Below are positions 48,901 through 56,195 of a stretch of DNA of 64,000 nucleotides, one piece after another; within the stretch, counting starts at the first letter, position 1, and the number at the start of each line of letters is the position of its first letter. The notes below the pieces were generated by a model. The model made no database searches. It was given only the letters and a program-made list of their open reading frames with translations, and was not told the origin of the DNA. Source of the DNA: an uncultured Mediterranea sp. (lineage in GTDB: Bacteria > Bacteroidota > Bacteroidia > Bacteroidales > Bacteroidaceae); contig NZ_CABUOL010000016.1 in assembly GCF_902493215.1 (NCBI RefSeq), forward strand, positions 19,805 through 83,804, given 5' to 3'. Both the position numbers and the translations under genes were made by a program.

Positions 48901-49481
48901 GCAAAACCTTCACCTTCGGCCAGAGTGATACGTGGGCTGCTCATGCGGTGGCGCATGGGCAGGCGGATTACTTTCTCAGTAGGAGCTACATCGGCAGCCT
49001 TTCCCCACAGGAAGTCACTGGCTTCGTAGCCGCCCATTTCGTTATTGGTGGTAGTTGTCGACTGGTCTTTCTGTACTTCAAAGGGATAGGCATTTACATC
49101 TTCGGGTGCTCCAAAGGGGTAATAGCCATAGATGTCGATGTGAGTATGTTCGTCTTTCCAGTAGACATCATAAGCCGAGTTCCATTTGTAGGCAGCCTCG
49201 TCGAAGGTATGTTTCACGTTGTTACCCCGGTTTCCGTTGTTCTGCAGCGTTCCGGGAGTGTCGCCCTGATAGTCTACGATGTAGACGCCCATGGCGTCAC
49301 CGTCGCAGAAGCCGTTATCGTTGACGCGGGTTACGGCCACCTGTTCTATTTCGCCAGACAGGGTGATGAGACGTCCGCTGTTTCCTTCCGGACCGTTCGG
49401 ACCGAAGGTGTCGTCGTTACATGCGGCCGTAGTAAAGAGGGCCAGCATAGCCAGACTCCTGATAATGTCTCTTCTTCTCAT
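45981..49481 (-). CDS. Chimeric fimbrillin / leucine-rich repeat / BACON / M64 metallopeptidase lipoprotein
   Basis: 1166 residues. Lipoprotein signal (FTTAAC). Residues about 30-310 are fimbrillin-like (YGYYPFGAPEDVNAYPFEV, SDFLWGKAADVAPTEKVI). About 340-775 hold BspA-type LRR_5 repeats. About 785-870 resemble a BACON domain (GDWTVESMPEWCSLSQNEG). From about 875 to 1150 lies a peptidase M64 (IgA-peptidase-like) domain with the zinc motif HEAGGHGFGKLGDE (first His about 999) and a nearby Cys cluster (CGCGCCGH). All zinc-binding and catalytic residues of HExxH are present. The repeat-coding stretch around 47.4-48.5 kb is visibly more A/T-rich than the flanks, which hints at domain shuffling. 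The protein probably sits on the cell surface and cleaves a host or bacterial glycoprotein. Confidence 0.88.
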   Translation of the reverse strand: MRRRDIIRSLAMLALFTTAACNDDTFGPNGPEGNSGRLITLSGEIEQVAVTRVNDNGFCDGDAMGVYIVDYQGDTPGTLQNNGNRGNNVKHTFDEAAYKWNSAYDVYWKDEHTHIDIYGYYPFGAPEDVNAYPFEVQKDQSTTTTNNEMGGYEASDFLWGKAADVAPTEKVIRLPMRHRMSSPRITLAEGEGFADGEWAGLEKQVLVRNVKRNALINLADGSITATGEVQQTGTIPYVKDNVFRAIVVPQTVSANTILFTITVDGVVYNFSKPEDFTYVSGKMHNFTIQVNKKEPTGEFTFTLVGESITAWENDDVSHDATMKEYIVINSTPGHLKDSITAAGKDYRELQNLKITGEINALDFYFMRDSMTLLKALNLKPVKIARTDTLLHFGSGSCQPRTYLEDEIPEGAMSNKTSLLQLILPDKLKIINVAAFTECKNLTGSLIIPDGVTKIEAGAFYNCKSLTGTLSLPNTVTSIGDGWDRWWYGGTFGYCGFTCELILPTNLEYIGTTCFAECTNLYGSLHLPDKLKTIEAGAFHNCRNLTGNLTIPQEVTAIPETAFASCGFDGTLTLHDGIVTIGEAAFQDTHFKGELTLPKDLVVLSNSVFCGCDFSGKLKLPQGLRTIGSNVFGSYSSGSNWRLMGTLEIPEGVLSIGQGAFYNCWGLEGIILPESLESIQNEAFYQCYGIGSIVCKGAIPPHVQVGAFDGVAKDNFTLEVPESAIQQYQAAVGWSDFKRIAAHRELVCRPSIANAINTQCTRTLVIDAEGDWTVESMPEWCSLSQNEGSKKTEVTLTIHEMSAGSPMRTGEIVFKLKDQDYRHKCTVSQYDYAYAEDEVITLQTATKGNHGGINLVFLGDGYDAKDISEGKYMKDMQDQVENFFGIEPYKTYRNYFNVYTGIAVSPETGIGTINTIRYAKFETTYTGGVGLRCDYDAVFDYAQKVPTVTKDNLKESLIIMVPNSTDYGGICQMWEDGSAIAFCPLSTYGYPLDTRGVIQHEAGGHGFGKLGDEYIYHNEFIDFCGCGCCGHVYEFNIAKSLGWYENLSLTGKMHEVPWSQLIFDEKYSDFVDIFEGGYMHSRGVFRSEQNSCMNNDIPYYSTISRMAIVKRIKQYAGETFTYEDFKANDVVNNDATTRSFNDLRYSGSSVHNFQLPPTIHKGSPLDK

Positions 49482-49521
49482 ATAAAGATGGTTTTATAAA
49501 TTTGACTTGTTGTTGGTTGTT

Positions 49522-50424
49522 TTATTCGGCTACTCCGCCGTTGTCTACATCGTCGTCCTCCCATCCGCCGATATCCACATTGATGCCGTTACTGGTCTTT
49601 TTCACGGTTACGGTAAAGGTGTGGCGTTTGCCTCCAACAAAGGTAAATTCCTTTTCCATGTTGAAGTCACGACCGTCGATGGTTACTGTCAGAAAGTTTT
49701 CGGCCCATGGAACGGTTTGTGGAACTATCAGTGCCTTGAATTCATTGTTTGTTCCCCGCAGGAATGTGATGCTCTGTGCATCTGTCCCCGGTGTGACTTG
49801 CCCGTTATTCAGGTTGATGTTGGCCTGGCAGGTAGCCTTGTTCAGCTTTACCTGAATGTCTGCTTCGGCCAAACTTTCTGTTGTGAATCCGTTGCCTGCA
49901 GCAACTTTTACCACAGCACAACTGAACAGGTGATTTAGGGTAATACCTACAGCTTTCTCCGTTGGAGCGACTTGTAGTGTCTTGCCCCATAGAAAATCGC
50001 TTGCTTTATAGTTGGTCTCGCTGCTTTGGTCGGCCATTACGTTGAATGGCATTGCTTCGATGTCGGCCAGAGAAGCGGTGTATGGATAATAACCGTAAAA
50101 ATCGGCCGGAGTTGTTTCGTCTTTCCAGTAAATGGGAGTTGCTGGTGTCCATGTACCATCGTAGGTGAATTGCATGTTGTCTACATGATTGCCTGTTGGC
50201 AATAGGGTACCGGCGATATCGCCGTTGTAGTTTACTACATAGAGTCCGATACGATCGCCTGTTTCAAAGCCGGTGTCGGTAGCTCGGGCAGAAGCGGAGT
50301 TCATTCCACAATTCAGTGAGATGGGAATCTTTGTTTGGGCTGGAGTTTCGTTGGAGTCGGACGAACAGCCGGATACAGCCCATGCCAGCAATACTGTCCA
50401 TACCAGATGTTTGATGGTTCTCAT
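49522..50424 (-). CDS. Fimbrillin-family lipoprotein
   Basis: 300 residues from ATG 50424, which gives the lipobox VSGC; the longer frame from 50487 has no signal at its start. It shows the Mfa-like pattern also found in the N-terminal domain of the M64 chimera: FETGDRIGLYVVNYNGD, DFYGYYPYTASLADIEAMPFNV, SDFLWGKTLQVAPTEKAVG, HLFSCAVVKV. The two sequences look like recent relatives, so one may have arisen by duplication. It is the first gene of this minus-strand operon, with a near-consensus promoter at 50451-50482. Confidence 0.85.
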   Translation of the reverse strand: MRTIKHLVWTVLLAWAVSGCSSDSNETPAQTKIPISLNCGMNSASARATDTGFETGDRIGLYVVNYNGDIAGTLLPTGNHVDNMQFTYDGTWTPATPIYWKDETTPADFYGYYPYTASLADIEAMPFNVMADQSSETNYKASDFLWGKTLQVAPTEKAVGITLNHLFSCAVVKVAAGNGFTTESLAEADIQVKLNKATCQANINLNNGQVTPGTDAQSITFLRGTNNEFKALIVPQTVPWAENFLTVTIDGRDFNMEKEFTFVGGKRHTFTVTVKKTSNGINVDIGGWEDDDVDNGGVAE

Positions 50425-50450
50425 AATTTTAGGTTTGCTTGTTTTTTTCA

Positions 50451-50482
50451 CAAAGGTAGGAAGTTCGCAAATGCTTGTCAAG
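50451..50482 (-). promoter_or_regulatory. Near-consensus Bacteroides promoter of the fimbrillin/M64 operon
   Basis: Minus strand: CTTG (50482-50479), 20 bases, TACCTTTG (50458-50451). It lies about 27 bases upstream of the fimbrillin start. Confidence 0.55.
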
Positions 50483-50620
50483 TTCATAATGGTTCATAGT
50501 GTGAAATATGTATTTTTCCTGTTTTATTCAGCAGTTTCCTGACTATAGAAGTATTGGCATTCAGGTTTAACTAAAGAACGTATCTTGTGTATAAGATGAT
50601 AAAAGGGGCTGCCGCATAAT

Positions 50621-50655
50621 AAAAATAAGGTGCCTGATTGGGGCACCTTATTTTT
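50621..50655. terminator. Strong Rho-independent terminator
   Basis: AAAAATAAGGTGCC and GGCACCTTATTTTT form a perfect 14-bp stem with a 7-base loop. A- and T-runs flank it on both sides, so it can work on both strands. It ends the DUF3332 gene transcript on the minus strand. The gap from 50488 to 50620 otherwise shows nothing clear. Confidence 0.85.
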
Positions 50656-50678
50656 GTGTATTAATTTATTATACAGGT

Positions 50679-51236
50679 TTAATTGAGGGCATAATAAGTA
50701 TTGGTCATTGTTGCCTGACGGGCTGCGGCCAGACCCTGTGCATCCAATGTTACAGTCAGATCCTCACCATTGGGAAGCGTTATCTGTGCTGTACCGTCGT
50801 TATTCATTTGAATCAATTCAGTGCTGACGCCGTTGGCTACTACATTCCATGTGTTCTGGCTCTTGTCATAAATCAGTTCCATAGAAGCCGTTTCATCTCC
50901 TTCTTTGGTGATGGAATAGCCGTTTTCGAGGGTTTCAACCAGATAATTGCCGTTTTCGCCCTGAACCTTCTTTACATCACCTATGCTGGCCAATGGGTTG
51001 CTTCCACTCCAGAATTCGATGGAGTTGATAACCAATGCATCAGCCATGTAACATACTCCGTATACCGGAATGATGTTGAAAGCCAGGAATACCAGTTCGT
51101 TTACAAATTTGTTGCTGAGACTTTGGTTCCAGTTCACCAGTTTACTATGCAGTCCGAAAGAGCCAATACATGAACTGAACATGAAAGCGCCACAGATCAT
51201 GACGGTGGCAGCCATTTTAAGATTAAACTTTTTCAT
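50679..51236 (-). CDS. DUF3332-type lipoprotein
   Basis: 185 residues with a lipoprotein signal (FMFSSCIGSFGL) and a strong second hydrophobic stretch (VFLAFNIIPVYGVCYMADALV, about 48-68). A small beta-rich domain follows to the C-terminus. The opening CIGSFGLHSKLVNWNQSLSNKF and the overall layout match the DUF3332 family of Bacteroides and Vibrio, whose function is unknown. An AGGAGG ribosome-binding site lies close to the ATG. A TATATTTG -7 box is at 51298-51291. Confidence 0.85.
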   Translation of the reverse strand: MKKFNLKMAATVMICGAFMFSSCIGSFGLHSKLVNWNQSLSNKFVNELVFLAFNIIPVYGVCYMADALVINSIEFWSGSNPLASIGDVKKVQGENGNYLVETLENGYSITKEGDETASMELIYDKSQNTWNVVANGVSTELIQMNNDGTAQITLPNGEDLTVTLDAQGLAAARQATMTNTYYALN

Positions 51237-51384
51237 AATTTCCTCCTTACTTTTTATTAAAATAGAGTGTTATTTTCGTTTATCACTATGCAAATATACA
51301 CTTTTATATATAAAAAGCTACCGAATCGTTAAAAAACTTATTGTTTTTTTGAAGTTTTTCTTGAGATATGGCTACAATTTTATT

Positions 51385-51430
51385 TTGTAGGACCTTGGGA
51401 GCCTACAATATCCTTTTTTTAGTATATTTG
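51385..51430 (+). promoter_or_regulatory. Inverted repeat and -7 box before the MBL hydrolase gene
   Basis: TTGTAGG (51385-51391) and CCTACAA (51402-51408) form a perfect 7-bp inverted repeat. It ends 14 bases before TATATTTG (51423-51430), a Bacteroides -7 box about 53 bases upstream of the ATG. The repeat covers the place where a -33 box would be, so it may be an operator. Confidence 0.5.
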
Positions 51431-51483
51431 CGCCACTTTTGCAGAAACGTCGTTGTATCCGACAAACAAATGAGAATATTAGA

Positions 51484-52287
51484 ATGAAAATACGATTTAT
51501 AAGTCTGGCCAGTGGTAGCAGTGGAAACTGTTATTATTTGGGTACGGAAAAATACGGGATATTGATTGATGCTGGAATTGCCGCACGCAGCATCAAGAAA
51601 ATATTGAAAGATTTTGGAATCGGGTTGGAGACTATTCGGGCCGTGTTTGTAACGCACGATCATGCCGATCATATAAAAGCTGTCGGTGGGTTGGGTGAGA
51701 AGTTGAATATTCCTATTCACACTACTGCGGCTATTCATCAGGGTATCAACAGAAGTTACTGTATGACCGAGAAGTTGCATAGCTCTGTCCGATATCTGGA
51801 AAAAGGGCAACCGATGCAGCTGGCTGATTTTCTGATTGAATCATTTGAAGTCCCTCATGACGGAACGGATAATGTAGGCTATTTTATTGAAATCGGAGGA
51901 AAGACATTTGTTTTCTTGACAGACTTGGGAGAAATAACTCCGACAGCAGCCGAATACATCCGAAAAGCCAATTATCTGATTATAGAAGCCAATTATGATG
52001 AGGAAATGTTACAGATGGGTACTTATCCGCCTTATCTGAAAGAACGCATCAAAAGTCGGACAGGTCATATGAGTAATGCGGACACGGCGCGTTTCTTGGC
52101 AGAGAACTTCAACGATGGCTTACGTTATATCTGGTTGTGTCATTTGAGCAAAGATAATAATCATCCGGAACTGGCCTACAAGACTGTGGAATTGAAGTTG
52201 CATGAACATGGAATCATTGTGGGAAGAGATGTACACCTCTATGCTTTGAAACGTACAACGCCTTCTGAACTTTTTGAATTTGAATAA
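51484..52287 (+). CDS. MBL-fold metallohydrolase (YycJ/WalJ-like)
   Basis: 267 residues from ATG 51484. It opens FISLASGSSGNCYYLGTE, characteristic of the YycJ/WalJ subgroup. The metal-binding motif THDHADH (about 58-64), an FLTDLGE segment, a GHMSNADTARFL segment and a CHLSKDNNHPELA segment supply the other ligands. The family has been linked to cell-wall or DNA-repair processes (5'-exonuclease-like), but the substrate is not settled. It is a cytoplasmic housekeeping protein, transcribed alone towards the tRNA genes. I see no strong terminator after it, only a short T-rich stretch. Confidence 0.9.
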   Translation: MKIRFISLASGSSGNCYYLGTEKYGILIDAGIAARSIKKILKDFGIGLETIRAVFVTHDHADHIKAVGGLGEKLNIPIHTTAAIHQGINRSYCMTEKLHSSVRYLEKGQPMQLADFLIESFEVPHDGTDNVGYFIEIGGKTFVFLTDLGEITPTAAEYIRKANYLIIEANYDEEMLQMGTYPPYLKERIKSRTGHMSNADTARFLAENFNDGLRYIWLCHLSKDNNHPELAYKTVELKLHEHGIIVGRDVHLYALKRTTPSELFEFE

Positions 52288-52321
52288 AAACGCGATTTCG
52301 TCGAAAAAAAACAGCGATTTT

Positions 52322-52352
52322 TTTGGCGGTTCAAATAAAATCAGTACCTTTG
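52322..52352 (+). promoter_or_regulatory. Bacteroides-type promoter of the tRNA genes
   Basis: TTTG (52322-52325), 19 bases, TACCTTTG (52345-52352), which is an exact consensus match. It starts transcription about 15 bases before tRNA-Lys. Confidence 0.8.
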
Positions 52353-52374
52353 CACCCGCAAACGAAAAAGCAAT

Positions 52375-52447
52375 GCACTCTTAGCTCAGTTGGTAGAGCA
52401 ACTGACTCTTAATCAGTGGGTCCAGGGTTCGAATCCCTGAGGGTGTA
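52375..52447 (+). tRNA. tRNA-Lys (anticodon CTT)
   Basis: 73 bases forming a full cloverleaf: acceptor GCACTCT with AGGGTGT (two G-U pairs), D-arm GCTCAGTTGGTAGAGC, anticodon stem ACTGA/TCAGT around loop CTCTTAA, and T-arm CAGGG-TTCGAAT-CCCTG. The anticodon CTT is at 52408-52410. CCA is not encoded. Confidence 0.97.
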
Positions 52448-52489
52448 CTTCAGAATGAAGCAGAACGACCTTTCTTTTTGAAAGGTATT

Positions 52490-52564
52490 CGGGGTGTAGC
52501 GCAGTCCGGTTAGCGCACCTGCTTTGGGAGCAGGGGGTCGTGGGTTCGAATCCCGCTACCCCGA
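52490..52564 (+). tRNA. tRNA-Pro (anticodon TGG)
   Basis: 75 bases: acceptor CGGGGTG with TACCCCG, anticodon stem CCTGC/GCAGG around TTTGGGA, T-arm GTGGG-TTCGAAT-CCCGC. Anticodon TGG is at 52525-52527. The integrase gene starts 144 bases downstream, so the 3' end of this tRNA is the likely attachment site of the prophage. Confidence 0.97.
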
Positions 52565-52573
52565 CAAAGAATT

Positions 52574-52620
52574 AAAAGCCTATCCTCTTGATAATTAATA
52601 ATTAAGATGGTAGGCGTTTT
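52574..52620 (+). terminator. Hairpin after tRNA-Pro
   Basis: GCCTA, CC and TCTT pair with AAGA, GG and TAGGC, interrupted by a one-base bulge on each side, and are followed by GTTTTC. This is a plausible tRNA operon terminator lying inside or at the edge of the attachment region. Confidence 0.55.
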
Positions 52621-52707
52621 CTATTTTGTAGATTAAAAAAAAGGAAAAACATCTCACTTTTGAGATAAAAAACTTATCCTTTACGTATCCTTAATTTTTT
52701 AATCTAT

Positions 52708-53952
52708 ATGGCTACTCTAAAACTTACGATCTTCAAAGCTAAAGTTCTCAAGGATGGCAAACATAAAATCAGAGTCGCCGTTTGCCATAAGACAGAGACT
52801 TCTTACATCGTTACCAATGTGATCATTGATAATGAATCCCAGTTTAAAAACGGTCAGATAGTGAAACGACCGGATGCTTCTCTTCTTAATACAAAATTAA
52901 GAAACCTTCTTAACGAGTATCAGGAAAAGCTCGATTCCATCAAAAATCAATCATTGTATTCTTCTTCGCAACTAAAGAATATATTGGTAAGAGGAAATGC
53001 AATTAAAGAGAATAGCTCATTCCAATCAGTATGCAATGGTTATGAAGAAGAATTGAGGGAAAACGGGAGCTACAAATATGCTGAAATGCTTGAAAGGAAC
53101 AAACGGTACTTTACTGAATTTACTAAAGGCGAGTTTTTGCTTGAAGATATTACGCCTGATGTAATTGAAGGGTATTCAAAATTCCTAAGAATTAAAAAGA
53201 GAGTAGGGGAAACAACAAACGGAATAATGATGAGGAATACTAAAACTATCATTAACCGTGCAATAAGAAAACGTCTTGTAAGGTATGACGTGCATCCGTT
53301 CATTGATTTTCAAATTTCATCTGCGCCTGTTAGGGAACTTGACATTCCTGTTGAGTCCTTTAATAAGATAAGATTATCCGCCCCTAAAGAAAGAAGGCTC
53401 AGAATTGCCAGAGATTTGTTTTGTTTGTCATTTTATTTAGGTGGTATAAATTTGATTGATTTACTGCAAGTAGATTTCCGTAAACCTGATTTGGAGTACA
53501 TAAGAACAAAAGTTAAGAATACGACCAATGGAACCATGATAATAAGATTGAGTATTCCTCAACCAGCGAGAGATATTGCTGAACAATGGGTGGATAAAAG
53601 TACAGGCCTTTTGGATTTTGGGTATAAATTCTCATACGAGAACTTCATCCGGTATATTACGCGTCTTTTACGACATTTGGCCAAGGAGTTGGGGATTACT
53701 GAGAAGGTAGTCTATTACTCGGCTCGGAAGTCTTTCGCCCAATATGCTTCTGAAATAGGCATCCCGGACGGGATAATAGACTACTGTTTGGGTCACTCTG
53801 ATAAATCTAAAGGGGTGATAAGGTATTACACGAAAGTCCGTCAGAAACAGGCGGACATGGCCATAGCCCGTGTGATTGATTATGTCAATAACCCGGAGAA
53901 GTACAAGGAGTACATTGAACTGAGGTCTGATATAATGCTGATGAGAGGATAA
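52708..53952 (+). CDS. int: Phage-type tyrosine integrase
   Basis: 414 residues. An N-terminal arm-binding-like domain (about 1-60), a SAM-like core-binding domain (about 100-195) and a C-terminal catalytic domain follow. In the catalytic domain the second box reads YYSARKSFAQYA, the third LGHSDKSK, and the nucleophile Tyr is in IRYYTK. The first box (FYLGGINLIDLL) has no Arg where most family members have one, and the usual His before the box II Arg is Tyr. Such departures occur in Bacteroides integrases of the IntDOT type. The gene points away from the adjacent tRNA-Pro, the expected layout for an integrase beside its att site. Confidence 0.9.
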   Translation: MATLKLTIFKAKVLKDGKHKIRVAVCHKTETSYIVTNVIIDNESQFKNGQIVKRPDASLLNTKLRNLLNEYQEKLDSIKNQSLYSSSQLKNILVRGNAIKENSSFQSVCNGYEEELRENGSYKYAEMLERNKRYFTEFTKGEFLLEDITPDVIEGYSKFLRIKKRVGETTNGIMMRNTKTIINRAIRKRLVRYDVHPFIDFQISSAPVRELDIPVESFNKIRLSAPKERRLRIARDLFCLSFYLGGINLIDLLQVDFRKPDLEYIRTKVKNTTNGTMIIRLSIPQPARDIAEQWVDKSTGLLDFGYKFSYENFIRYITRLLRHLAKELGITEKVVYYSARKSFAQYASEIGIPDGIIDYCLGHSDKSKGVIRYYTKVRQKQADMAIARVIDYVNNPEKYKEYIELRSDIMLMRG

Positions 53953-54019
53953 TTTGTCCGACACTTCTTTACTTGTTTAGTGTATGCGGCAATGAAGCCC
54001 ATACATTAAAACCTATATT

Positions 54020-54244
54020 ATGGTACAAATAATGAAAAATTGTCCATGCTCATTGCAAGCATGGATTGGAGCAGATGAACCTGTTCTGGAAGAGTCGGAT
54101 CTTTACTTCTCCCGCAAGGATGAAGTAAGGGAGTATTTAAACAGGAAACTCCAAAAGTTCAAAGGTGAGATGGTGGAGTGCTACGTTTATCAATTCTACA
54201 ATGGTAAACCGCGTGAGATACCAGTGTGCTTTAGGGTGAAGTAG
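54020..54244 (+). CDS. Small prophage protein of unknown function
   Basis: 74 residues (or 70 from the Met at 54032), following the integrase on the same strand. It has mixed charge, a CPCSLQAW motif near the start and several aromatic residues towards the end. It has no membrane segment and no domain I recognise. The spacing (67 bases after the integrase) would allow cotranscription. It is followed by a hairpin that separates it from the convergent lysis genes. Confidence 0.55.
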   Translation: MVQIMKNCPCSLQAWIGADEPVLEESDLYFSRKDEVREYLNRKLQKFKGEMVECYVYQFYNGKPREIPVCFRVK

Positions 54245-54261
54245 ACTGAGATTAAAATGAA

Positions 54262-54291
54262 ATCCCCGACTACCATTAAGCAGCCGGGGAT
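54262..54291. terminator. Bidirectional hairpin between convergent genes
   Basis: ATCCCCG and CGGGGAT form a 7-bp stem with a 16-base loop. On the minus strand it is followed by TTTCATTTTAATC. It lies between the end of the small plus-strand gene and the end of the minus-strand lysis genes. Confidence 0.55.
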
Positions 54292-54340
54292 ACATTTGTT
54301 AGTTTTTAGCCATAACCTCTGTTATTGCACGACGAAGATA

Positions 54341-54808
54341 CTACTTTTTTCGCGACTTGCACACAAGCCAGCCGACAATTACCAGTGCGGCTGTGATAAT
54401 GATCCCGAAAGCCCATCCGCCCAGCTCCAGCTTCATCTGCTGCCAGCGGGTGAGTTCCTTTTCAACTGGATACGGTACCTTTACCTCCTTTGTGACCGTC
54501 ACTTCCTTAGATGGCAGATATACCGTGTCCGGCTGCGTACGCATCTTTGCCAGCAGGTTTCCGAGGCTGTCGATAGTCAGATGGGCCTGTGCGTTCCTGC
54601 TGTTGGCGATGTCAAGCCAAGACAGAACCACTCTGCCGTTTTCATCACACTCCAGTAGAGCACGGATGGTTGTGCTATCAGGAGGTAGTTGTACCTCTAC
54701 CAGTTTCTCAATTACCACGCTGTCTGCGCTACTTTCGACAGGTACATACTTCACACTCCGGCATGACCAGAGGGCGAAAATCAAAAGGAAACAATGAACC
54801 CATTTCAT
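54341..54808 (-). CDS. Spanin/Rz1-like phage lipoprotein
   Basis: 155 residues from the ATG at 54808, which overlaps the stop of the endolysin gene (ATGA) and gives an immediate lipoprotein signal (FALWSC); the longer frame starts inside the endolysin gene. A charged, probably helical middle (about 50-110) leads to a single C-terminal transmembrane helix (about 128-148) and a CKSRKK tail. A lipoprotein with a second membrane anchor, directly after an endolysin gene, fits a unimolecular spanin that disrupts the outer membrane during lysis. That role is inferred from context and layout. Confidence 0.6.
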   Translation of the reverse strand: MKWVHCFLLIFALWSCRSVKYVPVESSADSVVIEKLVEVQLPPDSTTIRALLECDENGRVVLSWLDIANSRNAQAHLTIDSLGNLLAKMRTQPDTVYLPSKEVTVTKEVKVPYPVEKELTRWQQMKLELGGWAFGIIITAALVIVGWLVCKSRKK

Positions 54809-55206
54809 AGCTTCAGCACCTGCTTTCGGTTCTCCTTCTCGCTCCGGTAGCTTACATGTACCCAAGCGAAGTTCTTCTCGTCAATGAGCTGGTCAAAAGG
54901 TAGGCACAGCGACTGCACTAAGTTGAACAGCTTCTTGTTCTCCGCCGGGCTTCCGCCGGTGATGTCCGCAGCCCGACCTTGCATGTGGTCACTGGTGGCA
55001 GAACCACCCACTGCCTTATTGAGGGCTGGAGAGCGGAAACCGCTGTTAACCGTGATAGGTTTTCCGTAAGCCTCTCTCAATGGGTCAAGCACATTATCTA
55101 CTAAAGCCGTTAGGTTGGTCACATGCTCTTTCTTGCAACGGTTGTCGATACCTTTTCTGTCAGCGGTATCAGACTTGCATAATTCTGCGATGGTAAAGTA
55201 TTTCAT
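54805..55206 (-). CDS. M15-family peptidase, probable endolysin
   Basis: 133 residues covering a compact peptidase M15_3 domain. It opens FTIAELCKSDTADRKGI, typical of these phage enzymes. Zinc ligands are the His and Asp of SDHMQGRAADI (about 68-75) and the His of WVHVSY (about 118). It should cut the peptide part of peptidoglycan (D-Ala-D-Ala carboxypeptidase/endopeptidase). There is no signal peptide, so release needs a holin or similar. It sits in the lysis cluster with the spanin-like gene (4-bp overlap) and two membrane proteins. Confidence 0.9.
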   Translation of the reverse strand: MKYFTIAELCKSDTADRKGIDNRCKKEHVTNLTALVDNVLDPLREAYGKPITVNSGFRSPALNKAVGGSATSDHMQGRAADITGGSPAENKKLFNLVQSLCLPFDQLIDEKNFAWVHVSYRSEKENRKQVLKL

Positions 55207-55279
55207 AAATCATTTATTTTGATTAAATTCGTGCGTGTTTTTCATAGTATTAGAAATAGAAACCATAAGGTTTTCGTTT

Positions 55280-55306
55280 AAGGAGTTCACCGGGAGGTGC
55301 GCTCCT
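55280..55306 (-). promoter_or_regulatory. Hairpin between lysis genes
   Basis: AAGGAG/CTCCTT plus CACC/GGTG pairs make a 10-bp interrupted stem in the 106-base gap before the endolysin gene. It could sequester or space a ribosome-binding region, or attenuate transcription. Confidence 0.35.
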
Positions 55307-55312
55307 TATTTC

Positions 55313-55684
55313 TCAATAGTCACTCGGCGGCTTTCTCTCGCCACACCCGCGAACGTCGCACCTTCTGGCCTGCAGTTTGATGTTATCAATTTCGAGGGTG
55401 GTGTTCTTCTCCATCAGCTCACGGATGCGCTTCCTGTCTTCGTTCTTCTCTGCATAGAGCTGGTCGATCTTCGCGTCCTGCTCAATTACCTTCTTCTCCT
55501 TCTTTTCATAAAGCTCCTTCCACTCGGCGGCGTAGCTCGTGATGGTATCGGCCTCTGCCTTGTCCGCAATGGCGGCTTCCCGCTTGACTTCGTGCCTGCG
55601 GCTCAGCCACCACTTTACCAGGCTCTTTATCCCCTCTATGCCGCCGAGGGCGGTTATCAGTATGACCCAATCGTTCAGTTCCAT
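55313..55684 (-). CDS. Small membrane protein with coiled coil, lysis region
   Basis: 123 residues. A weak N-terminal membrane segment (WVILITALGGIEGIKSLVKW, about 6-25) is followed by a basic patch and a long charged coiled coil (about 35-105; KKEKKVIEQDAKIDQLYAEK), and a C-terminal Cys/Arg-rich end. Similar small proteins are common beside phage endolysins in Bacteroidetes, where a holin or inner-membrane spanin (Rz-like) function is possible. I cannot decide between the two. One base separates it from the next membrane protein gene. Confidence 0.6.
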   Translation of the reverse strand: MELNDWVILITALGGIEGIKSLVKWWLSRRHEVKREAAIADKAEADTITSYAAEWKELYEKKEKKVIEQDAKIDQLYAEKNEDRKRIRELMEKNTTLEIDNIKLQARRCDVRGCGERKPPSDY

Positions 55685-55685
55685 A

Positions 55686-56195
55686 TTACAACAAGATGAA
55701 TAGTGTTACATACGTGGCTAACAGCGCCATTATCTCCACCCAGAACATCGGCTTCGTCAGAAGGTATGCCGAGATGAAGTTCCCTTTCCAATACTTCTTC
55801 ATTCCCCAGGCGGTATAAGCAAGATAGCCAAACCATACCAGCAGCACCCATGGACACGTCAGCAATACCCAGACCTGTGAGAACAGGATACAGAGATTAG
55901 CACCGGTAATGTGGACGGGTCTGTCCAAGCCTTCACGAAAATTGGGAACCACTCCGACAAACATCATACCTATACATGCCAGAAATGCAGTAAACTGATA
56001 GCAGCCGGGGGTAGACTCGAGAATGGCCGGCATCAACAACCCAGCCGTCAGCCACATGGTAGCGCCGAACCATAGCTTGTGTTCTAAACTATAGAATGTG
56101 GCCGATATGGAACTTGGCACACCCTTGAATTTGATGCATACTACAGCCGTATAAGCTGCGATGCACAGAGCGGATAAGATAATCAATGTCGTCAT
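55686..56195 (-). CDS. Phage multi-pass membrane protein
   Basis: 169 residues, almost entirely hydrophobic, with about five or six transmembrane helices (for example 2-20, 42-58, 68-84, 96-113, 118-130, 150-168). It starts with a 4-bp overlap on the end of the preceding gene. Its place between the DGR genes and the lysis genes suggests a holin-like role or a superinfection-exclusion role, but no family is recognised. The neighbours are tightly packed, so all are probably one transcript. Confidence 0.6.
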   Translation of the reverse strand: MTTLIILSALCIAAYTAVVCIKFKGVPSSISATFYSLEHKLWFGATMWLTAGLLMPAILESTPGCYQFTAFLACIGMMFVGVVPNFREGLDRPVHITGANLCILFSQVWVLLTCPWVLLVWFGYLAYTAWGMKKYWKGNFISAYLLTKPMFWVEIMALLATYVTLFILL

